Positions 41,692-51,094 of a DNA stretch of 64,000 nucleotides are shown piece after piece. The DNA is taken from assembly GCA_034435375.1 (NCBI GenBank), contig DAOTXR010000039.1, positions 1-64,000 of the forward strand, in the 5' to 3' direction. The position numbers and the translations under genes were made by a program. The notes under the pieces are model-generated. The model saw nothing but the letters and a program-made list of their open reading frames with translations. It did no database searches and had not been told where the DNA came from. Origin of the DNA: DAOTXR01 sp034435375 (GTDB lineage Bacteria > Chloroflexota > Anaerolineae > Aggregatilineales > UBA3940). Within the stretch, counting starts at the first letter, position 1; each line of letters starts with the position of its first letter.

Positions 41692-43488
41692 ATGACTGAT
41701 CAAGAGACCAAGTTGACTGGCGCTGAGGATGTCGCCTGGAACCTGAACGATCTATACGCTGGCATAGACGACCCGGCCATTGAGCGGGATATGGACTCTG
41801 CCGATGCCCGCGCCGATAGATTGGCCGAGCAGTATAGGGGCCACATTGCCGAGCTGGATGCCGCGGGTTTGCATGACATGGTAGCCGAGTACGAGGCTAT
41901 CTTGGAGATCGCACAGAAGCTCGGCGGGTATGCCTTTGTACACTGGTCAACCAACACTGAGGATGCTGCGCGTGGTGCCCTGCGACAAAAAGTCGAGGAG
42001 CGGGGCGCAAGGTTACAGCAGAAGCTCGTGTTCGTCGAACTGGAGTGGGCCAAGGTGCCAGATGAGAAGGCCGATGAGCTGATCGCCGATCCACTGCTGG
42101 CACGCTGGCGTCATTGGCTGGAGGTAGTTCGCCTCCAGCGGCCCTACCAGCTCAGCGAGCCGGAGGAGAAAATCCTGGCCGAAAAGTCGGTTACAGGGCG
42201 CAGCGCATGGGCGCGTTTCTTTCACGAGGTCATCGGGGCCTCACGCTACGAATGGGACGGTCAGAGCGTGCCGCTTCAGACGGTGCTGACACGGCTATAC
42301 GACGAAGATCGCGCTGTCCGCCAACGGGCTGCCGAGGTCGTTACCAACGGGTTGAAGCAGATGATCCGCACGACCACTTTTGTCTTCAACACCCTGTTGG
42401 CAGACAAGGCTTCCGACGACCGGATGCGTGGTTTCCCGACCTGGATCTCAGCCCGCAACCTCTCCAATCAGGTCAAGGACGAGTCGGTCCAGGCGCTGGT
42501 TGACGCCGTGACCTCGCGCTATGACATTGTAGCTCGCTACTACCACCTCAAGAAAAAGCTGCTCGGCCTTGATGAGTTGCTGGATTACGACCGCTACGCG
42601 CCGCTGCCTGCCGCCGATCGCTTCTACACCTGGAACGAGGGTTGCCAGATCGTCCTGAACGCCTACAGGCAGTTCACACCGCGCATGGCGGAGATCGCCA
42701 GCGAGTTTTTCGAGAAGCACTGGATCGATGCGCCGGTGCGGCCTGGCAAGATCGGCGGGGCATACAGCGCGGGCATGACCCCCTCGACGCACCCCTACAT
42801 CTTCCTGAATTACGAGGCTAAGTCGCGTGACGTGATGACGCTGGCCCACGAGTTGGGGCACGGCGTCCATCAGTACCTGGCCCGTCAGCAGGGTCTGCTC
42901 CATGCCGACACGCCGCTGACAACAGCCGAGACAGCTTCGACCTTTGGCGAGATGTTGGTCTTCAAGGACATGCTGGCACGCGAGACTGATCCGAAGGTGC
43001 GGCTGGCGATGCTAACATCGAAGATCGAGGACTCGTTTGCGACGGTATTCCGCCAAATTGCCATGAACCGCTTCGAGCACGCCATCCATACAGCTCGTCG
43101 CGAGAAAGGCGAGTTGGCGACTGAACAGTTCAACGAGTTCTGGCTGGAAACACAGCGGGCGATGTTCCAGGGCAGCGTGACTATGACCGACAACTACGGC
43201 TTTTGGTGGAGCTACGTCCCCCACTTCACCGACTACCCTGGATACGTATATGCCTATGCCTTCGGCGAGCTGTTGGTGTTGGCGCTCTACGCCCGCTACG
43301 AACAGGATGGTGGAGATTTCGTGGACGCCTACCTCGCCATGCTATCAGCAGGTGGATCGGACTGGCCGCACGAGATCGTCAAGCCGTTGGGTGTTGATCT
43401 GACCAATCCCGATTTCTGGCAGCGAGGCTTGAACATCCTCGATAACATGGTGAGCGAGTCTGAGAGAATGGCCAGTCAGATGGTATAA
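41692..43488 (+). CDS. pepF: Oligoendopeptidase F (peptidase family M3)
   Basis: A 598-residue cytoplasmic zinc peptidase that cleaves short peptides. The HExxH zinc motif is in LAHELGHGVHQ near residue 386, with the third ligand in the downstream helix (TTAETASTFGEML). The N-terminal WNLNDLYAGIDDP and the C-terminal YPGYVYAYAFGELL are typical of PepF. Length matches the family. It stands alone behind a clear promoter. Confidence 0.96.
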   Translation: MTDQETKLTGAEDVAWNLNDLYAGIDDPAIERDMDSADARADRLAEQYRGHIAELDAAGLHDMVAEYEAILEIAQKLGGYAFVHWSTNTEDAARGALRQKVEERGARLQQKLVFVELEWAKVPDEKADELIADPLLARWRHWLEVVRLQRPYQLSEPEEKILAEKSVTGRSAWARFFHEVIGASRYEWDGQSVPLQTVLTRLYDEDRAVRQRAAEVVTNGLKQMIRTTTFVFNTLLADKASDDRMRGFPTWISARNLSNQVKDESVQALVDAVTSRYDIVARYYHLKKKLLGLDELLDYDRYAPLPAADRFYTWNEGCQIVLNAYRQFTPRMAEIASEFFEKHWIDAPVRPGKIGGAYSAGMTPSTHPYIFLNYEAKSRDVMTLAHELGHGVHQYLARQQGLLHADTPLTTAETASTFGEMLVFKDMLARETDPKVRLAMLTSKIEDSFATVFRQIAMNRFEHAIHTARREKGELATEQFNEFWLETQRAMFQGSVTMTDNYGFWWSYVPHFTDYPGYVYAYAFGELLVLALYARYEQDGGDFVDAYLAMLSAGGSDWPHEIVKPLGVDLTNPDFWQRGLNILDNMVSESERMASQMV

Positions 43489-43563
43489 CCGATTCAGGGA
43501 TGCAGCACGCTGCACTCCTGTTGATCTAGCACCTGCGGCTGCAATGCTTTATAGGGATCGTCA

Positions 43564-44229
43564 ATGGAACCTACCGAAGCTTTAGCGTCAAGCGTTTCAT
43601 CGAATACCTCTGCCCACCGCCGATCAACTGCCGTCATGGTCGGCGTGTTAGTGCTGCTGGTGGTGGTGTTTGTGATCCTACCTGGTGTGCTGTTGGCGAC
43701 TACACCGCACCCCCATGGCACGCTCTACGACGACCCCCAACAAGTCCCCGACTTCGAGCTGGCGCGGGCGGATGGTGGCACTTTCCGTCTGAGTGACACG
43801 CGGGGCAAGGTGGTCGTGGTGTACTTCGGCTATACCTCATGCCCAGATGTGTGCCCGACGACGCTCTACGACCTGAAGCTCACCAGAGCGGCCCTGGGCG
43901 ACGACGCTGACCAAGTGGTTGTGGTGTTCATCAGCATCGACCCACAGAACGACACGCCGGACAAGATTGCCGAGTACCTGGGCAACTTCGATCCATCGTT
44001 TATCGGGCTGTACGGCACTGAAGAACAGCTTCAGCCCGTGCTCGACTTGTTCGATGTGGTGGTGCGGCGCGAAGTCGAGGGCCAGACCATCCAGGGGTAT
44101 AGCATTACTCACACCACCTCGATGTTTGTGATCGACCGGGATGGGTATCTTAAGCTGAGGATGCATCACAATACCGATGTGCGTTACCTAGTACGCGATC
44201 TAAGATACTTCATCAGCAGGAGGTTATAG
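43564..44229 (+). CDS. SCO1/SenC family copper/thioredoxin-like protein
   Basis: A 221-residue membrane-anchored protein. One N-terminal helix (about 24-46) precedes a thioredoxin-fold domain with the copper-binding CPDVCP (Cys93, Cys97) and His183 (ITHTTSM), the third ligand. SCO proteins help assemble the CuA site of cytochrome oxidase. AGGGAT lies 6 nt before ATG 43564. The next gene starts at the base after its stop and encodes PCuAC, its usual partner. No oxidase genes are in the window. Confidence 0.95.
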   Translation: MEPTEALASSVSSNTSAHRRSTAVMVGVLVLLVVVFVILPGVLLATTPHPHGTLYDDPQQVPDFELARADGGTFRLSDTRGKVVVVYFGYTSCPDVCPTTLYDLKLTRAALGDDADQVVVVFISIDPQNDTPDKIAEYLGNFDPSFIGLYGTEEQLQPVLDLFDVVVRREVEGQTIQGYSITHTTSMFVIDRDGYLKLRMHHNTDVRYLVRDLRYFISRRL

Positions 44230-44664
44230 ATGACATCTCGTAAGCTGTGGATCGGGTTGTTGGCTGTGGCAGCATTGGCGCTGGCAGGTTGCAGCAGCAA
44301 TACCGGAATCGTCGTTGAGGAGGCATGGGTGCGTCCCTCATCGATGGAGGCAGGGAACGGTGCGGCCTTCATGGTGATCCGCAACACCGGTCGCGAGGCC
44401 GACGCGCTGATCAGCGCCGAGACAGACATCTGTGAGACGGTCGAACTGCACCAGACAACAATGGAAGGGGACATGGCCAGCATGCATCCCGTTGAGCGGA
44501 TCGATGTGCCCGCTGGTGGCACGGTGTCGCTGGAGCCGGGTGGCTACCACGTCATGCTGATCGGGGTGACAGATGAGCTGGTCGCCGGAGAGACGGTCAG
44601 CCTCACCCTCAACTTTGAGAAGGCAGGGGCGATCGCGATCCAAGCGGAAGTCAGAGAACAATAG
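44230..44664 (+). CDS. PCuAC copper chaperone lipoprotein
   Basis: A 144-residue protein of the PCuAC (DUF461) family that carries Cu(I) outside the cytoplasm. The lipobox LALAGC (Cys21) gives a lipoprotein. The copper site pattern is seen as ELHQTTMEGDMASM and later GGYHVMLIG (H-x-M with Met-rich spacing). It follows the SCO gene with no gap, an arrangement known to deliver copper to the CuA centre. Confidence 0.93.
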   Translation: MTSRKLWIGLLAVAALALAGCSSNTGIVVEEAWVRPSSMEAGNGAAFMVIRNTGREADALISAETDICETVELHQTTMEGDMASMHPVERIDVPAGGTVSLEPGGYHVMLIGVTDELVAGETVSLTLNFEKAGAIAIQAEVREQ

Positions 44665-44702
44665 ACCGGATGGACATCCCGGATCGCAGCGCGTGCCACG
44701 AC

Positions 44703-44732
44703 TTGTGCAGTCAGTGGTACGCGCTTTATTAT
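44703..44732 (+). promoter_or_regulatory. Promoter of the patatin-like gene
   Basis: TTGTGC (44703-44708), an 18-nt spacer, TATTAT (44727-44732), 46 nt before ATG 44779. Confidence 0.6.
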
Positions 44733-44778
44733 TGGCACACACTTAAAACTGTTTGCATTGCATGAGAGGGGATAAGCC

Positions 44779-45900
44779 ATGTCGGGTCTGAAGAAGCCGC
44801 TGCGCGAAAACGTAGCTCTAGCGGTAGACGGAGGCGGGATCAAGGGCGTGATGGTAGCCCGTGCTTTGATGCGGCTTGAAGAAGCGATTGGCAAGCCCGT
44901 CTCAGCGTTGGTGCGGTTGACGGCGGGCACGTCCACCGGTGCGATCATCGCAGCGGCCATCGCACGCGGGCTAGATGCCGCCACAATCCACAATCTGTAT
45001 GTCGAGCTGGGGCCGCGCATCTTCCGCAAAACGTGGCGCAACCTGCCGTTGATCCGGTATCTGGTGCGCTACCAGTACGACAATCAGCCGCTGATGGATG
45101 TGCTAGCCGAGAAGCTGGGAGACATCACCCTGGGACAGCTTCACGCCGAGCGGCCCGACTTTTACATGGTGCTGACGGCTACCGACATCTATGCCAATAC
45201 GACACGCTTCATCAAGCTCTACAAGTCGCGCTACTCAAGCTGGATGCTGCGCGACGCCGTGATGGCCAGCTCCATCGTGCCAACGGTGTTCCCGGTGTTC
45301 CCACATCCTTACGCGACACCCGACGATCCCGCCGATCCAGACGAGGCGTGGATTCCGGAGCCGCGCTATTGGGTAGATGGTGGAGTTGGGTCATACAGCA
45401 ACCCCTGCTACATGGCTGCCTACGAGATCGCGTTCTGTCTGCAAGCACGCGGTTGGCGGCTGGACAACACCACACTGATCAGCCTCGGAACAGGCATGGC
45501 TCCGCTTGACAAGGTGTGGGGCGAGTGGCTGAACGGCTTCAAACGCACCCCGGCCAAGTTATTCGGGCCAGAGTGGGTTTTCCCGACGGTGGAAACATTC
45601 GTGCACGATGCGAACGTGCAACAGGTGCGGCTGGTGCGGCACTTCTTTGTCGATGCGGTGGCCGAACGCACCGGCGACGCAAGCAAGGCGCTCGATTTCC
45701 GGCGCTACAACATCGAGTTTGACGAGCCAATCGCGATGGATCAGGCGGAATCGATTGCAATGCTGAGCAAGTATGGGGAGAAGCTGGGGGAGATGATCAT
45801 CGACGATGTGCAGGAAGACGTAGGCAGCTACGCCTGCGCGGAGGGAGTGCACGTCTTCAGCACTCGCGCCCCCGGCAGCGACCAGGTATACGCCATCTAG
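44779..45900 (+). CDS. Patatin-like phospholipase
   Basis: A 373-residue lipid acyl hydrolase. The oxyanion-hole motif is DGGGIKG (residues 17-23). The nucleophile Ser52 lies in GTSTG (50-54), and the catalytic Asp is in WVDGGVGSYSNP near 203, so the Ser-Asp dyad is complete. No signal peptide. It is followed by a large bidirectional hairpin at 45950-45994. It may remodel membrane lipids. Confidence 0.95.
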   Translation: MSGLKKPLRENVALAVDGGGIKGVMVARALMRLEEAIGKPVSALVRLTAGTSTGAIIAAAIARGLDAATIHNLYVELGPRIFRKTWRNLPLIRYLVRYQYDNQPLMDVLAEKLGDITLGQLHAERPDFYMVLTATDIYANTTRFIKLYKSRYSSWMLRDAVMASSIVPTVFPVFPHPYATPDDPADPDEAWIPEPRYWVDGGVGSYSNPCYMAAYEIAFCLQARGWRLDNTTLISLGTGMAPLDKVWGEWLNGFKRTPAKLFGPEWVFPTVETFVHDANVQQVRLVRHFFVDAVAERTGDASKALDFRRYNIEFDEPIAMDQAESIAMLSKYGEKLGEMIIDDVQEDVGSYACAEGVHVFSTRAPGSDQVYAI

Positions 45901-45949
45901 GCGGTCTACCGCGCATAGGAAAACGATACTTCCTTGTGTCCTGTAATGA

Positions 45950-45994
45950 GACCGTGAGGAAGACGCCGAGGACATCGGCGTCTTTCTCACGGTC
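45950..45994. terminator. Long bidirectional hairpin terminator
   Basis: A 20-bp inverted repeat (45950-45969 against 45975-45994) with a single G-U pair and a 5-nt loop. It separates the patatin gene (plus) from the methyltransferase gene (minus). The core arms are AAGACGCCGA and TCGGCGTCTT, the latter followed by TTCTC. Confidence 0.8.
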
Positions 45995-46008
45995 CCGGTA
46001 GACTTCCC

Positions 46009-46656
46009 TCATGTGCGGGCCATGCCAACTATGTGCGGGCTGACCAGCGCCGGGAAATCAGCTTTGAAGGTCCTGATTGCCACCTCACGGAAGCCCGCTT
46101 CACGGATGGCCTGGCCGGTGTCACGGGTCAGGTGACAGCCCCCACCGACGAAGCGCCACGCGGGGTTGAGCAAACGCTGGAAGCGATAGAGGGCAGTTCC
46201 GACATCTGCCGAGACATGTTCGAGGAACAGGAAGCTTCCACCAGGGCGTAGCACGCGGCGAATCTCGGAGAGCACACGGGCCTGATTGTGAACCGAGCAC
46301 AGCACGTGAGTGGTGACGACCGTGTCAAAGCAGCTATCAGGGAAAGGGAGGTGCTCGCCCGTCCCCTCGATCACCGGTGGGCACCCATCATCCCGCCCAG
46401 TGCAGGCATGGCGCAGGTAGTGCAACATAAAGGGGTTAGGATCGAGCAAGGTCAGCCGGATGTCGGGCAGGTAGAGCGGCAGATTGCTGCCGTTGCCAGC
46501 GCCGATCTCCAGCACAGCGCCGTTGGCCTGCCTTAACAGCGGGATGCGGACGTCGCGCGTAAAGGGGTCATCCAGGTCAGGATGCCCCCTCTTGCTCAGT
46601 ACGTCGTGATAGAACCAGGCATAGAGGCGCTTGCCGAGGACCACTCCACACTCCAC
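46009..46656 (-). CDS. Class I SAM-dependent methyltransferase (UbiE/METTL7-like)
   Basis: A protein of up to 215 residues. Motif I is VLEIGAGNGSNLPLY; post-I is LTLLDPNPFML; motif II is FDTVVTTHVLCSV; motif III is IRRVLRPGGSFLFLEHV. The tail (NPAWRFVGGGCHLTRDTGQ) is shared with METTL7-type thiol or lipid methyltransferases. The GTG at 46656 is the longest start; a GTG at 46644 has a better site (GGTGGAG) and may be the true one. It is 9 bp downstream of the DedA gene, so probably in the same operon. Confidence 0.88.
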   Translation of the reverse strand: MECGVVLGKRLYAWFYHDVLSKRGHPDLDDPFTRDVRIPLLRQANGAVLEIGAGNGSNLPLYLPDIRLTLLDPNPFMLHYLRHACTGRDDGCPPVIEGTGEHLPFPDSCFDTVVTTHVLCSVHNQARVLSEIRRVLRPGGSFLFLEHVSADVGTALYRFQRLLNPAWRFVGGGCHLTRDTGQAIREAGFREVAIRTFKADFPALVSPHIVGMART

Positions 46657-46665
46657 CTACGCCTG

Positions 46666-47349
46666 TTAGTCGGCGGCTGGCATCTCTTCGGTTCCGGCGC
46701 TCTGGTCGGCTTTATGCGGCCTCATGCCGTGGGTCACATGGCGATACACATAGTAGACAAGGCCCGCCAGGATGACGATGGCAATCGGGATGTCGAACGG
46801 GCGCATAATGGCCCGCAGTTCCTCCCAGCGCGATCCAAAGTACCACCCTCCGACGGCCAGCGCTCCGCACCACACAAACGACCCTACGAAAGTCAACAGC
46901 GTAAAGCTCCACAGCCGGATGCGCGTCACCCCCGCAGGGAACGAGATGAAGGTCCGCACGATGGGCAACAAGCGCGAGAGAAAAGCCGTCCAGTCACCCC
47001 AACGGTTGAACCAGCGATCGGCCCGCTCCAGGTCAGAGGGATGGATCATGATGTACTTGCCATACTTCTCGACCAACGGGCGGCCCCCATAGTAGCCAAG
47101 CGCATAGCTGAGCAGGCTGCCGACCGTACAACCGATTCCACCCCACAGGCCGCCCAGCAATGCAGCCTGAAGCAATGTGCCGTCCTGAGCCTGGACCAGC
47201 AGCCAGCCTGCCAGCGGCATGGTGACTTCGGAAGGGATCGGGATGTTGGCGCTTTCGAGCGCCATGATCACGACCACCCCGGCCCAGTCAATCGTCTGGA
47301 AAAGGGTCGAGAGAAACTCAACGATGGCTTGCTCCCAGGCATGTGGCAT
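46666..47349 (-). CDS. DedA family membrane protein
   Basis: A 227-residue multi-pass membrane protein of the DedA/SNARE-associated (VTT) family. Members recycle lipid carriers or flip phospholipids. Motifs are ALESANIPIPSEVTMPLAG, GCTVGSLLSYALGYYGGR and FLSRLLPIVRTFISFPAGVTR, which carries the conserved Arg and Pro/Gly residues. I chose ATG 47349 with AGGAG at 8 nt. An upstream open frame has no ribosome site. Confidence 0.93.
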   Translation of the reverse strand: MPHAWEQAIVEFLSTLFQTIDWAGVVVIMALESANIPIPSEVTMPLAGWLLVQAQDGTLLQAALLGGLWGGIGCTVGSLLSYALGYYGGRPLVEKYGKYIMIHPSDLERADRWFNRWGDWTAFLSRLLPIVRTFISFPAGVTRIRLWSFTLLTFVGSFVWCGALAVGGWYFGSRWEELRAIMRPFDIPIAIVILAGLVYYVYRHVTHGMRPHKADQSAGTEEMPAAD

Positions 47350-47446
47350 GTTAACAACTCCTGGTGATGAATTAGCCGGGCGCAGCCCGGACAGGAGGAG
47401 TATAACAAAAGTGAAGGAAAGGCGGCAACACAGCAATACTCCGACT

Positions 47447-47474
47447 TTGCCTGTCGGGCAGTCTAGACGATAAT
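47447..47474 (+). promoter_or_regulatory. Promoter of the alpha/beta hydrolase operon
   Basis: TTGCCT (47447-47452), a 16-nt spacer, GATAAT (47469-47474), 30 nt before the ATG at 47505. Confidence 0.55.
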
Positions 47475-47504
47475 CAGAGTTGACTATGATAGGAGCTGCC
47501 AGAG

Positions 47505-48365
47505 ATGCCCACACCTGATCGACTGCCCCATACCTTGACCCTTGATGGGATCGAGACAGCATACTTTGATGCTGGAAGCGGCCCGCCCATCGTGATGCTG
47601 CACGGCATGGCAGCCACATCGGACATCTGGCACTCCACCATTGACGCGCTAAGTGCCGAATATCACACTATTGCGCCGGATTTGCCTGGCCACGGGCGAT
47701 CCAGCGGGCGAGCCTGGCCCTACAGTCTGCGTTTCTATGTGCGCTGGCTCGACGGGCTGCGAAATGCGCTGTCGCTCGAGTCGATCACATTGTTCGGCAA
47801 CTCCATGGGCGGCGCGATCAGCCTTGCCTATGCGCTGACGCACCCGCACCGCGTCAAGCGCTTGGTGCTGGTCGACGCCCTGGGCGTGTCTGGCCGGTTT
47901 CCATTCGACACAAGCGGGCGACTGCTGGCCCGGTTGCCAGCCGCCGCAGCGCTGGCATGGACAGGCCAGATTGACCCTTACGCCTTCCGTTTCTTGCGCG
48001 GGATGGTGTTCGTCGATCCGACCAGCACGCCGCGCGACACCATCCAGACGATGGTCGATCTGAACCAGCGGCAGGGCTTCTGGTCATTCTGGGCAGGGGC
48101 GCGACTGTTGGTGGCAGATTTCCTGCTGCCTGGCCAGCGGCGTGACTTCGCGCGGAAGCTGAGCAGCATTGCTGCCCCTACATTGATCGTGTGGGGCCGA
48201 CACGACGGCCTGCTGCCGATACGAAACGCCTATGCCGGGATAGAAAACATGCCCGGCGCACAGCTAAAGATTTTTGAAAACAGCGCCCATTCGCCCATGC
48301 TCGAAGAGCCGGAGACATTTAACCGGGTAGTGCTGGAGTTTCTGAAGCAAATAGAGGACAAGTAG
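47505..48365 (+). CDS. Alpha/beta hydrolase
   Basis: A 286-residue serine hydrolase. The oxyanion region is VMLHGMAATSDIW. The nucleophile elbow is GNSMGG (Ser near 105). An acid is likely in VWGRHDGLLP and the His in NSAHSPMLEEPE. The substrate is not predictable; esterase or C-C hydrolase are possible. It probably begins a three-gene operon with the LCAT-like and MBL-fold genes. Confidence 0.92.
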   Translation: MPTPDRLPHTLTLDGIETAYFDAGSGPPIVMLHGMAATSDIWHSTIDALSAEYHTIAPDLPGHGRSSGRAWPYSLRFYVRWLDGLRNALSLESITLFGNSMGGAISLAYALTHPHRVKRLVLVDALGVSGRFPFDTSGRLLARLPAAAALAWTGQIDPYAFRFLRGMVFVDPTSTPRDTIQTMVDLNQRQGFWSFWAGARLLVADFLLPGQRRDFARKLSSIAAPTLIVWGRHDGLLPIRNAYAGIENMPGAQLKIFENSAHSPMLEEPETFNRVVLEFLKQIEDK

Positions 48366-48412
48366 CTGATGATCAAACGTAGTCAGAGGAAATCTCATCT
48401 CGGAGGCGAACG

Positions 48413-49720
48413 GTGAGCAGCCAGCTGGAGCAAGTCAACAACGTATCTGAGCGACAGCTGAAAGGCTTTGTGACCGAGGCCAGCGACGACGACCTGGAGG
48501 CGTTGTTCGGCGAGGAGGCTTCGTCGGTGCGGCTGTATGCTGAGGTCGAGGCAGAGAGGGGCCAAAAAGGCGACTCTCTGATCGTCCTGCTGCCGGGCCT
48601 GATGGGGTCAGTGTTGGCTGATCAGGGCAGTGATGGCGGCGTGATCTGGGTGAACCCCCTGGCGTTTGCCAAAGGGCGGCTTAATCGGCTGGACCTGGCC
48701 CCAGATGGCAAGCAGGACGCCGTGGCGGGTGCGCGGATTGCTGCGCCCAACCCGCTTTGGCTGGCTTACGCCAAGATCGTGCTGCGTCTGCAACATGAAT
48801 ACGCGGTTTGCAGCTTCCCTTATGACTGGCGACGGTCAGTCACTGATACGGCTGGGGAACTCAAAACCTTTATCGATAGGGAACTGGCAGAAAGCAAGCA
48901 CAGGCAGGTGACGCTGGTCGGGCACAGCCTGGGCGGCCTGGTAATGATCGACTACCTGACCGGCGATGCGACAAAAGCCCACGCCGAATCGAAAGTCAAG
49001 CGGGCCATTGCGCTCGGCGCGCCATTTCGGGGAGCGATCGATGCAGTGAGCGCACTGGCCAACCGACCCAACGAGCAAATGCAGCTGGCGCGCAAACTCA
49101 ACAAGGCCAATGACCCGGTGCGGATGGTGCGCTCATTCCCCAGCATGTATGAGATTCTCCCCGCGCCAAAGGGATTGTATCCTGGATGGGACCCGCTACC
49201 AGATGCCGACATCTGGAACCCGCAGACCTGGCTGGACGCCGGCCACGCCATCAACATCGATCATCTGAAGGCCGCTGAGGCCCACCATCGCCGGATAGCG
49301 GCTGCCGATCCACAGGTGGAATTCTTCAACGTGGTTGGCACCCACTATGATACGCCGGTTGCCATCAGTGGATCGGACTTGGGGACCCCGCCTAAAAAGG
49401 TCAAAGCCGGGCCGCAGGGCGGCGACGGCACAGTTGAGGTAGCCTCGGCCATCTTCAGGAACCGTCCGGCCTACTATGTCCACGAGACGCACGTGGAGCT
49501 GGTGCTGGAACGCACAGTCATCGAGGGCATCATGGCGTGGGTGGAGGGCGGCAAACCAAGCGAGCTGGCAGATGACATCGGTAAGGTCGTGCTGGGCGAC
49601 ACGCCGCTCCGGGCGGCTGGTGTGGAGAGAACCGCCAATCCCGACGAGATCGCCCGCAAGGTGGAGGCGGGCGAACGGCTATCCAACGCCGAGATCAAGG
49701 CGCTGTACACCGTGCTTTAG
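48413..49720 (+). CDS. Lecithin:cholesterol acyltransferase-like lipase/acyltransferase
   Basis: A 435-residue alpha/beta hydrolase of the LCAT/PDAT family. Motifs are VLLPGLMGSVL (oxyanion), CSFPYDWRRS, the nucleophile in LVGHSLGGLV (Ser near 171), the acid in GPQGGDGTVEVAS and the His in HVELVL. Members act as phospholipases or acyltransferases. There is no signal peptide, so it is probably cytoplasmic. The C-terminal 60 residues are extra and polar. The GTG start is 47 bp after the alpha/beta hydrolase stop, and the MBL-fold gene starts 3 bp after its own stop. Confidence 0.82.
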   Translation: MSSQLEQVNNVSERQLKGFVTEASDDDLEALFGEEASSVRLYAEVEAERGQKGDSLIVLLPGLMGSVLADQGSDGGVIWVNPLAFAKGRLNRLDLAPDGKQDAVAGARIAAPNPLWLAYAKIVLRLQHEYAVCSFPYDWRRSVTDTAGELKTFIDRELAESKHRQVTLVGHSLGGLVMIDYLTGDATKAHAESKVKRAIALGAPFRGAIDAVSALANRPNEQMQLARKLNKANDPVRMVRSFPSMYEILPAPKGLYPGWDPLPDADIWNPQTWLDAGHAINIDHLKAAEAHHRRIAAADPQVEFFNVVGTHYDTPVAISGSDLGTPPKKVKAGPQGGDGTVEVASAIFRNRPAYYVHETHVELVLERTVIEGIMAWVEGGKPSELADDIGKVVLGDTPLRAAGVERTANPDEIARKVEAGERLSNAEIKALYTVL

Positions 49721-49723
49721 GCT

Positions 49724-50554
49724 ATGCCAGAACCACTGACGCTGCGCTATCTGGGCGTGGCAGGTTGGCACTTTGCCGCGCTTGGCAACCACCTGCTGAT
49801 CGATCCTTTCTTCACACGCCTGCCTGTCTGGCAGGTAGTGTTAGGTCGCGCCATCCCCGACCGACAGGTGATCGCTGACCACACGCCGCCGGCTGACTGG
49901 GTGTTGGTGACGCACCCCCACTATGACCACCTGATGGACGTGCCGGACATCGCCTGCCTCACGGGTGCGGCGGTGTATGCATCAAGCCAGGGCTGCGATC
50001 TGCTGAATGTTCTGGGAGCGCCGCCAGCGCAGTGTCACACCATCGAGCACGGCGACCGGCTGACATTAGGAGCCTTCACGGTTGAAGTGTATCAGACGCC
50101 GCATCGCGTCATCTTCGGGCGGGTGCCGTGCGAGGGGTCGCTTCGGCCTGGCCTGAGGGCACCTCTGCACACCCGCGACTATCGCATCCAAGAGCAGTTC
50201 TCATTCCGGGTGGGCATGGACGGGTTGTGGGTACTGATCGCCAGCGGGATCGATGACGAGCCTGCGATGGAGGCCGATGTGCTGCTGGTAGGCGCAGACG
50301 CCCCACGGGAGAAGCTGGCGCGGATCGTCAGCGTGGCCTGCCCACGTCTGGTGATGCCTAACCATTGGGACGATATGTTCTGCTCACTGTCCCTCCCTGT
50401 CCGTCCGATGATCAGGCCAACGCGCCACATGGCGGTGCCTCGCCGGATCGATCTCGACGAGTGGAGGCGTGAGGTTCAAAGGCTCGCACCGGGGGCCAAG
50501 GTGGTAGTGCCGGAGCGATTCGCTCTCTACGAGCTGCGCACACTGCTGATGTAG
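49724..50554 (+). CDS. MBL-fold metallo-hydrolase
   Basis: A 276-residue metallo-beta-lactamase fold protein. The main metal motif is THPHYDHLMD (HxHxDH), with other candidates in YQTPHRVIFG and MPNHWDDMF. It resembles UlaG/YycJ-type or N-acylphosphatidylethanolamine hydrolase-like members. Its start is 3 bp after the LCAT-like stop, so translation is probably coupled. Sitting with lipases suggests a lipid-derived substrate, which is inference. Confidence 0.85.
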   Translation: MPEPLTLRYLGVAGWHFAALGNHLLIDPFFTRLPVWQVVLGRAIPDRQVIADHTPPADWVLVTHPHYDHLMDVPDIACLTGAAVYASSQGCDLLNVLGAPPAQCHTIEHGDRLTLGAFTVEVYQTPHRVIFGRVPCEGSLRPGLRAPLHTRDYRIQEQFSFRVGMDGLWVLIASGIDDEPAMEADVLLVGADAPREKLARIVSVACPRLVMPNHWDDMFCSLSLPVRPMIRPTRHMAVPRRIDLDEWRREVQRLAPGAKVVVPERFALYELRTLLM

Positions 50555-50665
50555 ATCAGGCCCCATCCTGCATTTCGACGGGCGCTGGAGAACAAATCTT
50601 GAGGGTCGATCGCAAAACAATGGACAGCCAGTCCTACAGAGCACCCTCGCTGTCAGGGTAGTGCA

Positions 50666-50938
50666 ATGTTTTACTACAAGCTCGATGCTGAGGCTCACTC
50701 CGACTGGGGAGTTGTGACCTACTATCTAGAGGTGGACGAGGACTCGTGGGCCATCCGACAGATTGAGGTTTACGAGAATGGCGTGGTGTTGTTTTACGAC
50801 TACTCGCACCCATCAGATGCCTATGGAGCGCTGGCTGGGCAGCTCGCCAGCATCTTGCTCGAGGGCCTGGGGGCCTTCGAGATTGCACGCGAGGAGTTCG
50901 AGCACGTGTGGCACACACTGCACCCACACAACTGGTAG
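50666..50938 (+). CDS. Small protein of unknown function
   Basis: A 90-residue acidic protein with no cysteine, signal or membrane helix. The pattern YYLEVDEDSWAIRQIEVYENG, with beta-hairpin then helix, recalls small uncharacterised domains of the DUF6881 kind, but I am not sure. An AGGG site is about 9 nt upstream. It lies between the MBL-fold gene and osmC, all on the plus strand. Confidence 0.55.
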   Translation: MFYYKLDAEAHSDWGVVTYYLEVDEDSWAIRQIEVYENGVVLFYDYSHPSDAYGALAGQLASILLEGLGAFEIAREEFEHVWHTLHPHNW

Positions 50939-51045
50939 GTGAGCAAATTCGACCCCTACAAGCGGCGACAGGCCGGTAGGCCGACCGCCATCCCTCACAG
51001 ATGCAAGACTCGGACAATTCGGATGAAAATACGCCAGGCGATCAC

Positions 51046-51051
51046 TATAAT
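51046..51051 (+). promoter_or_regulatory. -10 box of a possible osmC promoter
   Basis: A perfect TATAAT 43 nt before the osmC ATG. The -35 position (ATGAAA at 17 nt) is weak. Confidence 0.4.
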
Positions 51052-51094
51052 CACAGAGGTTATTTATATTTACTTGTGAAGGAGACAAAGGATC

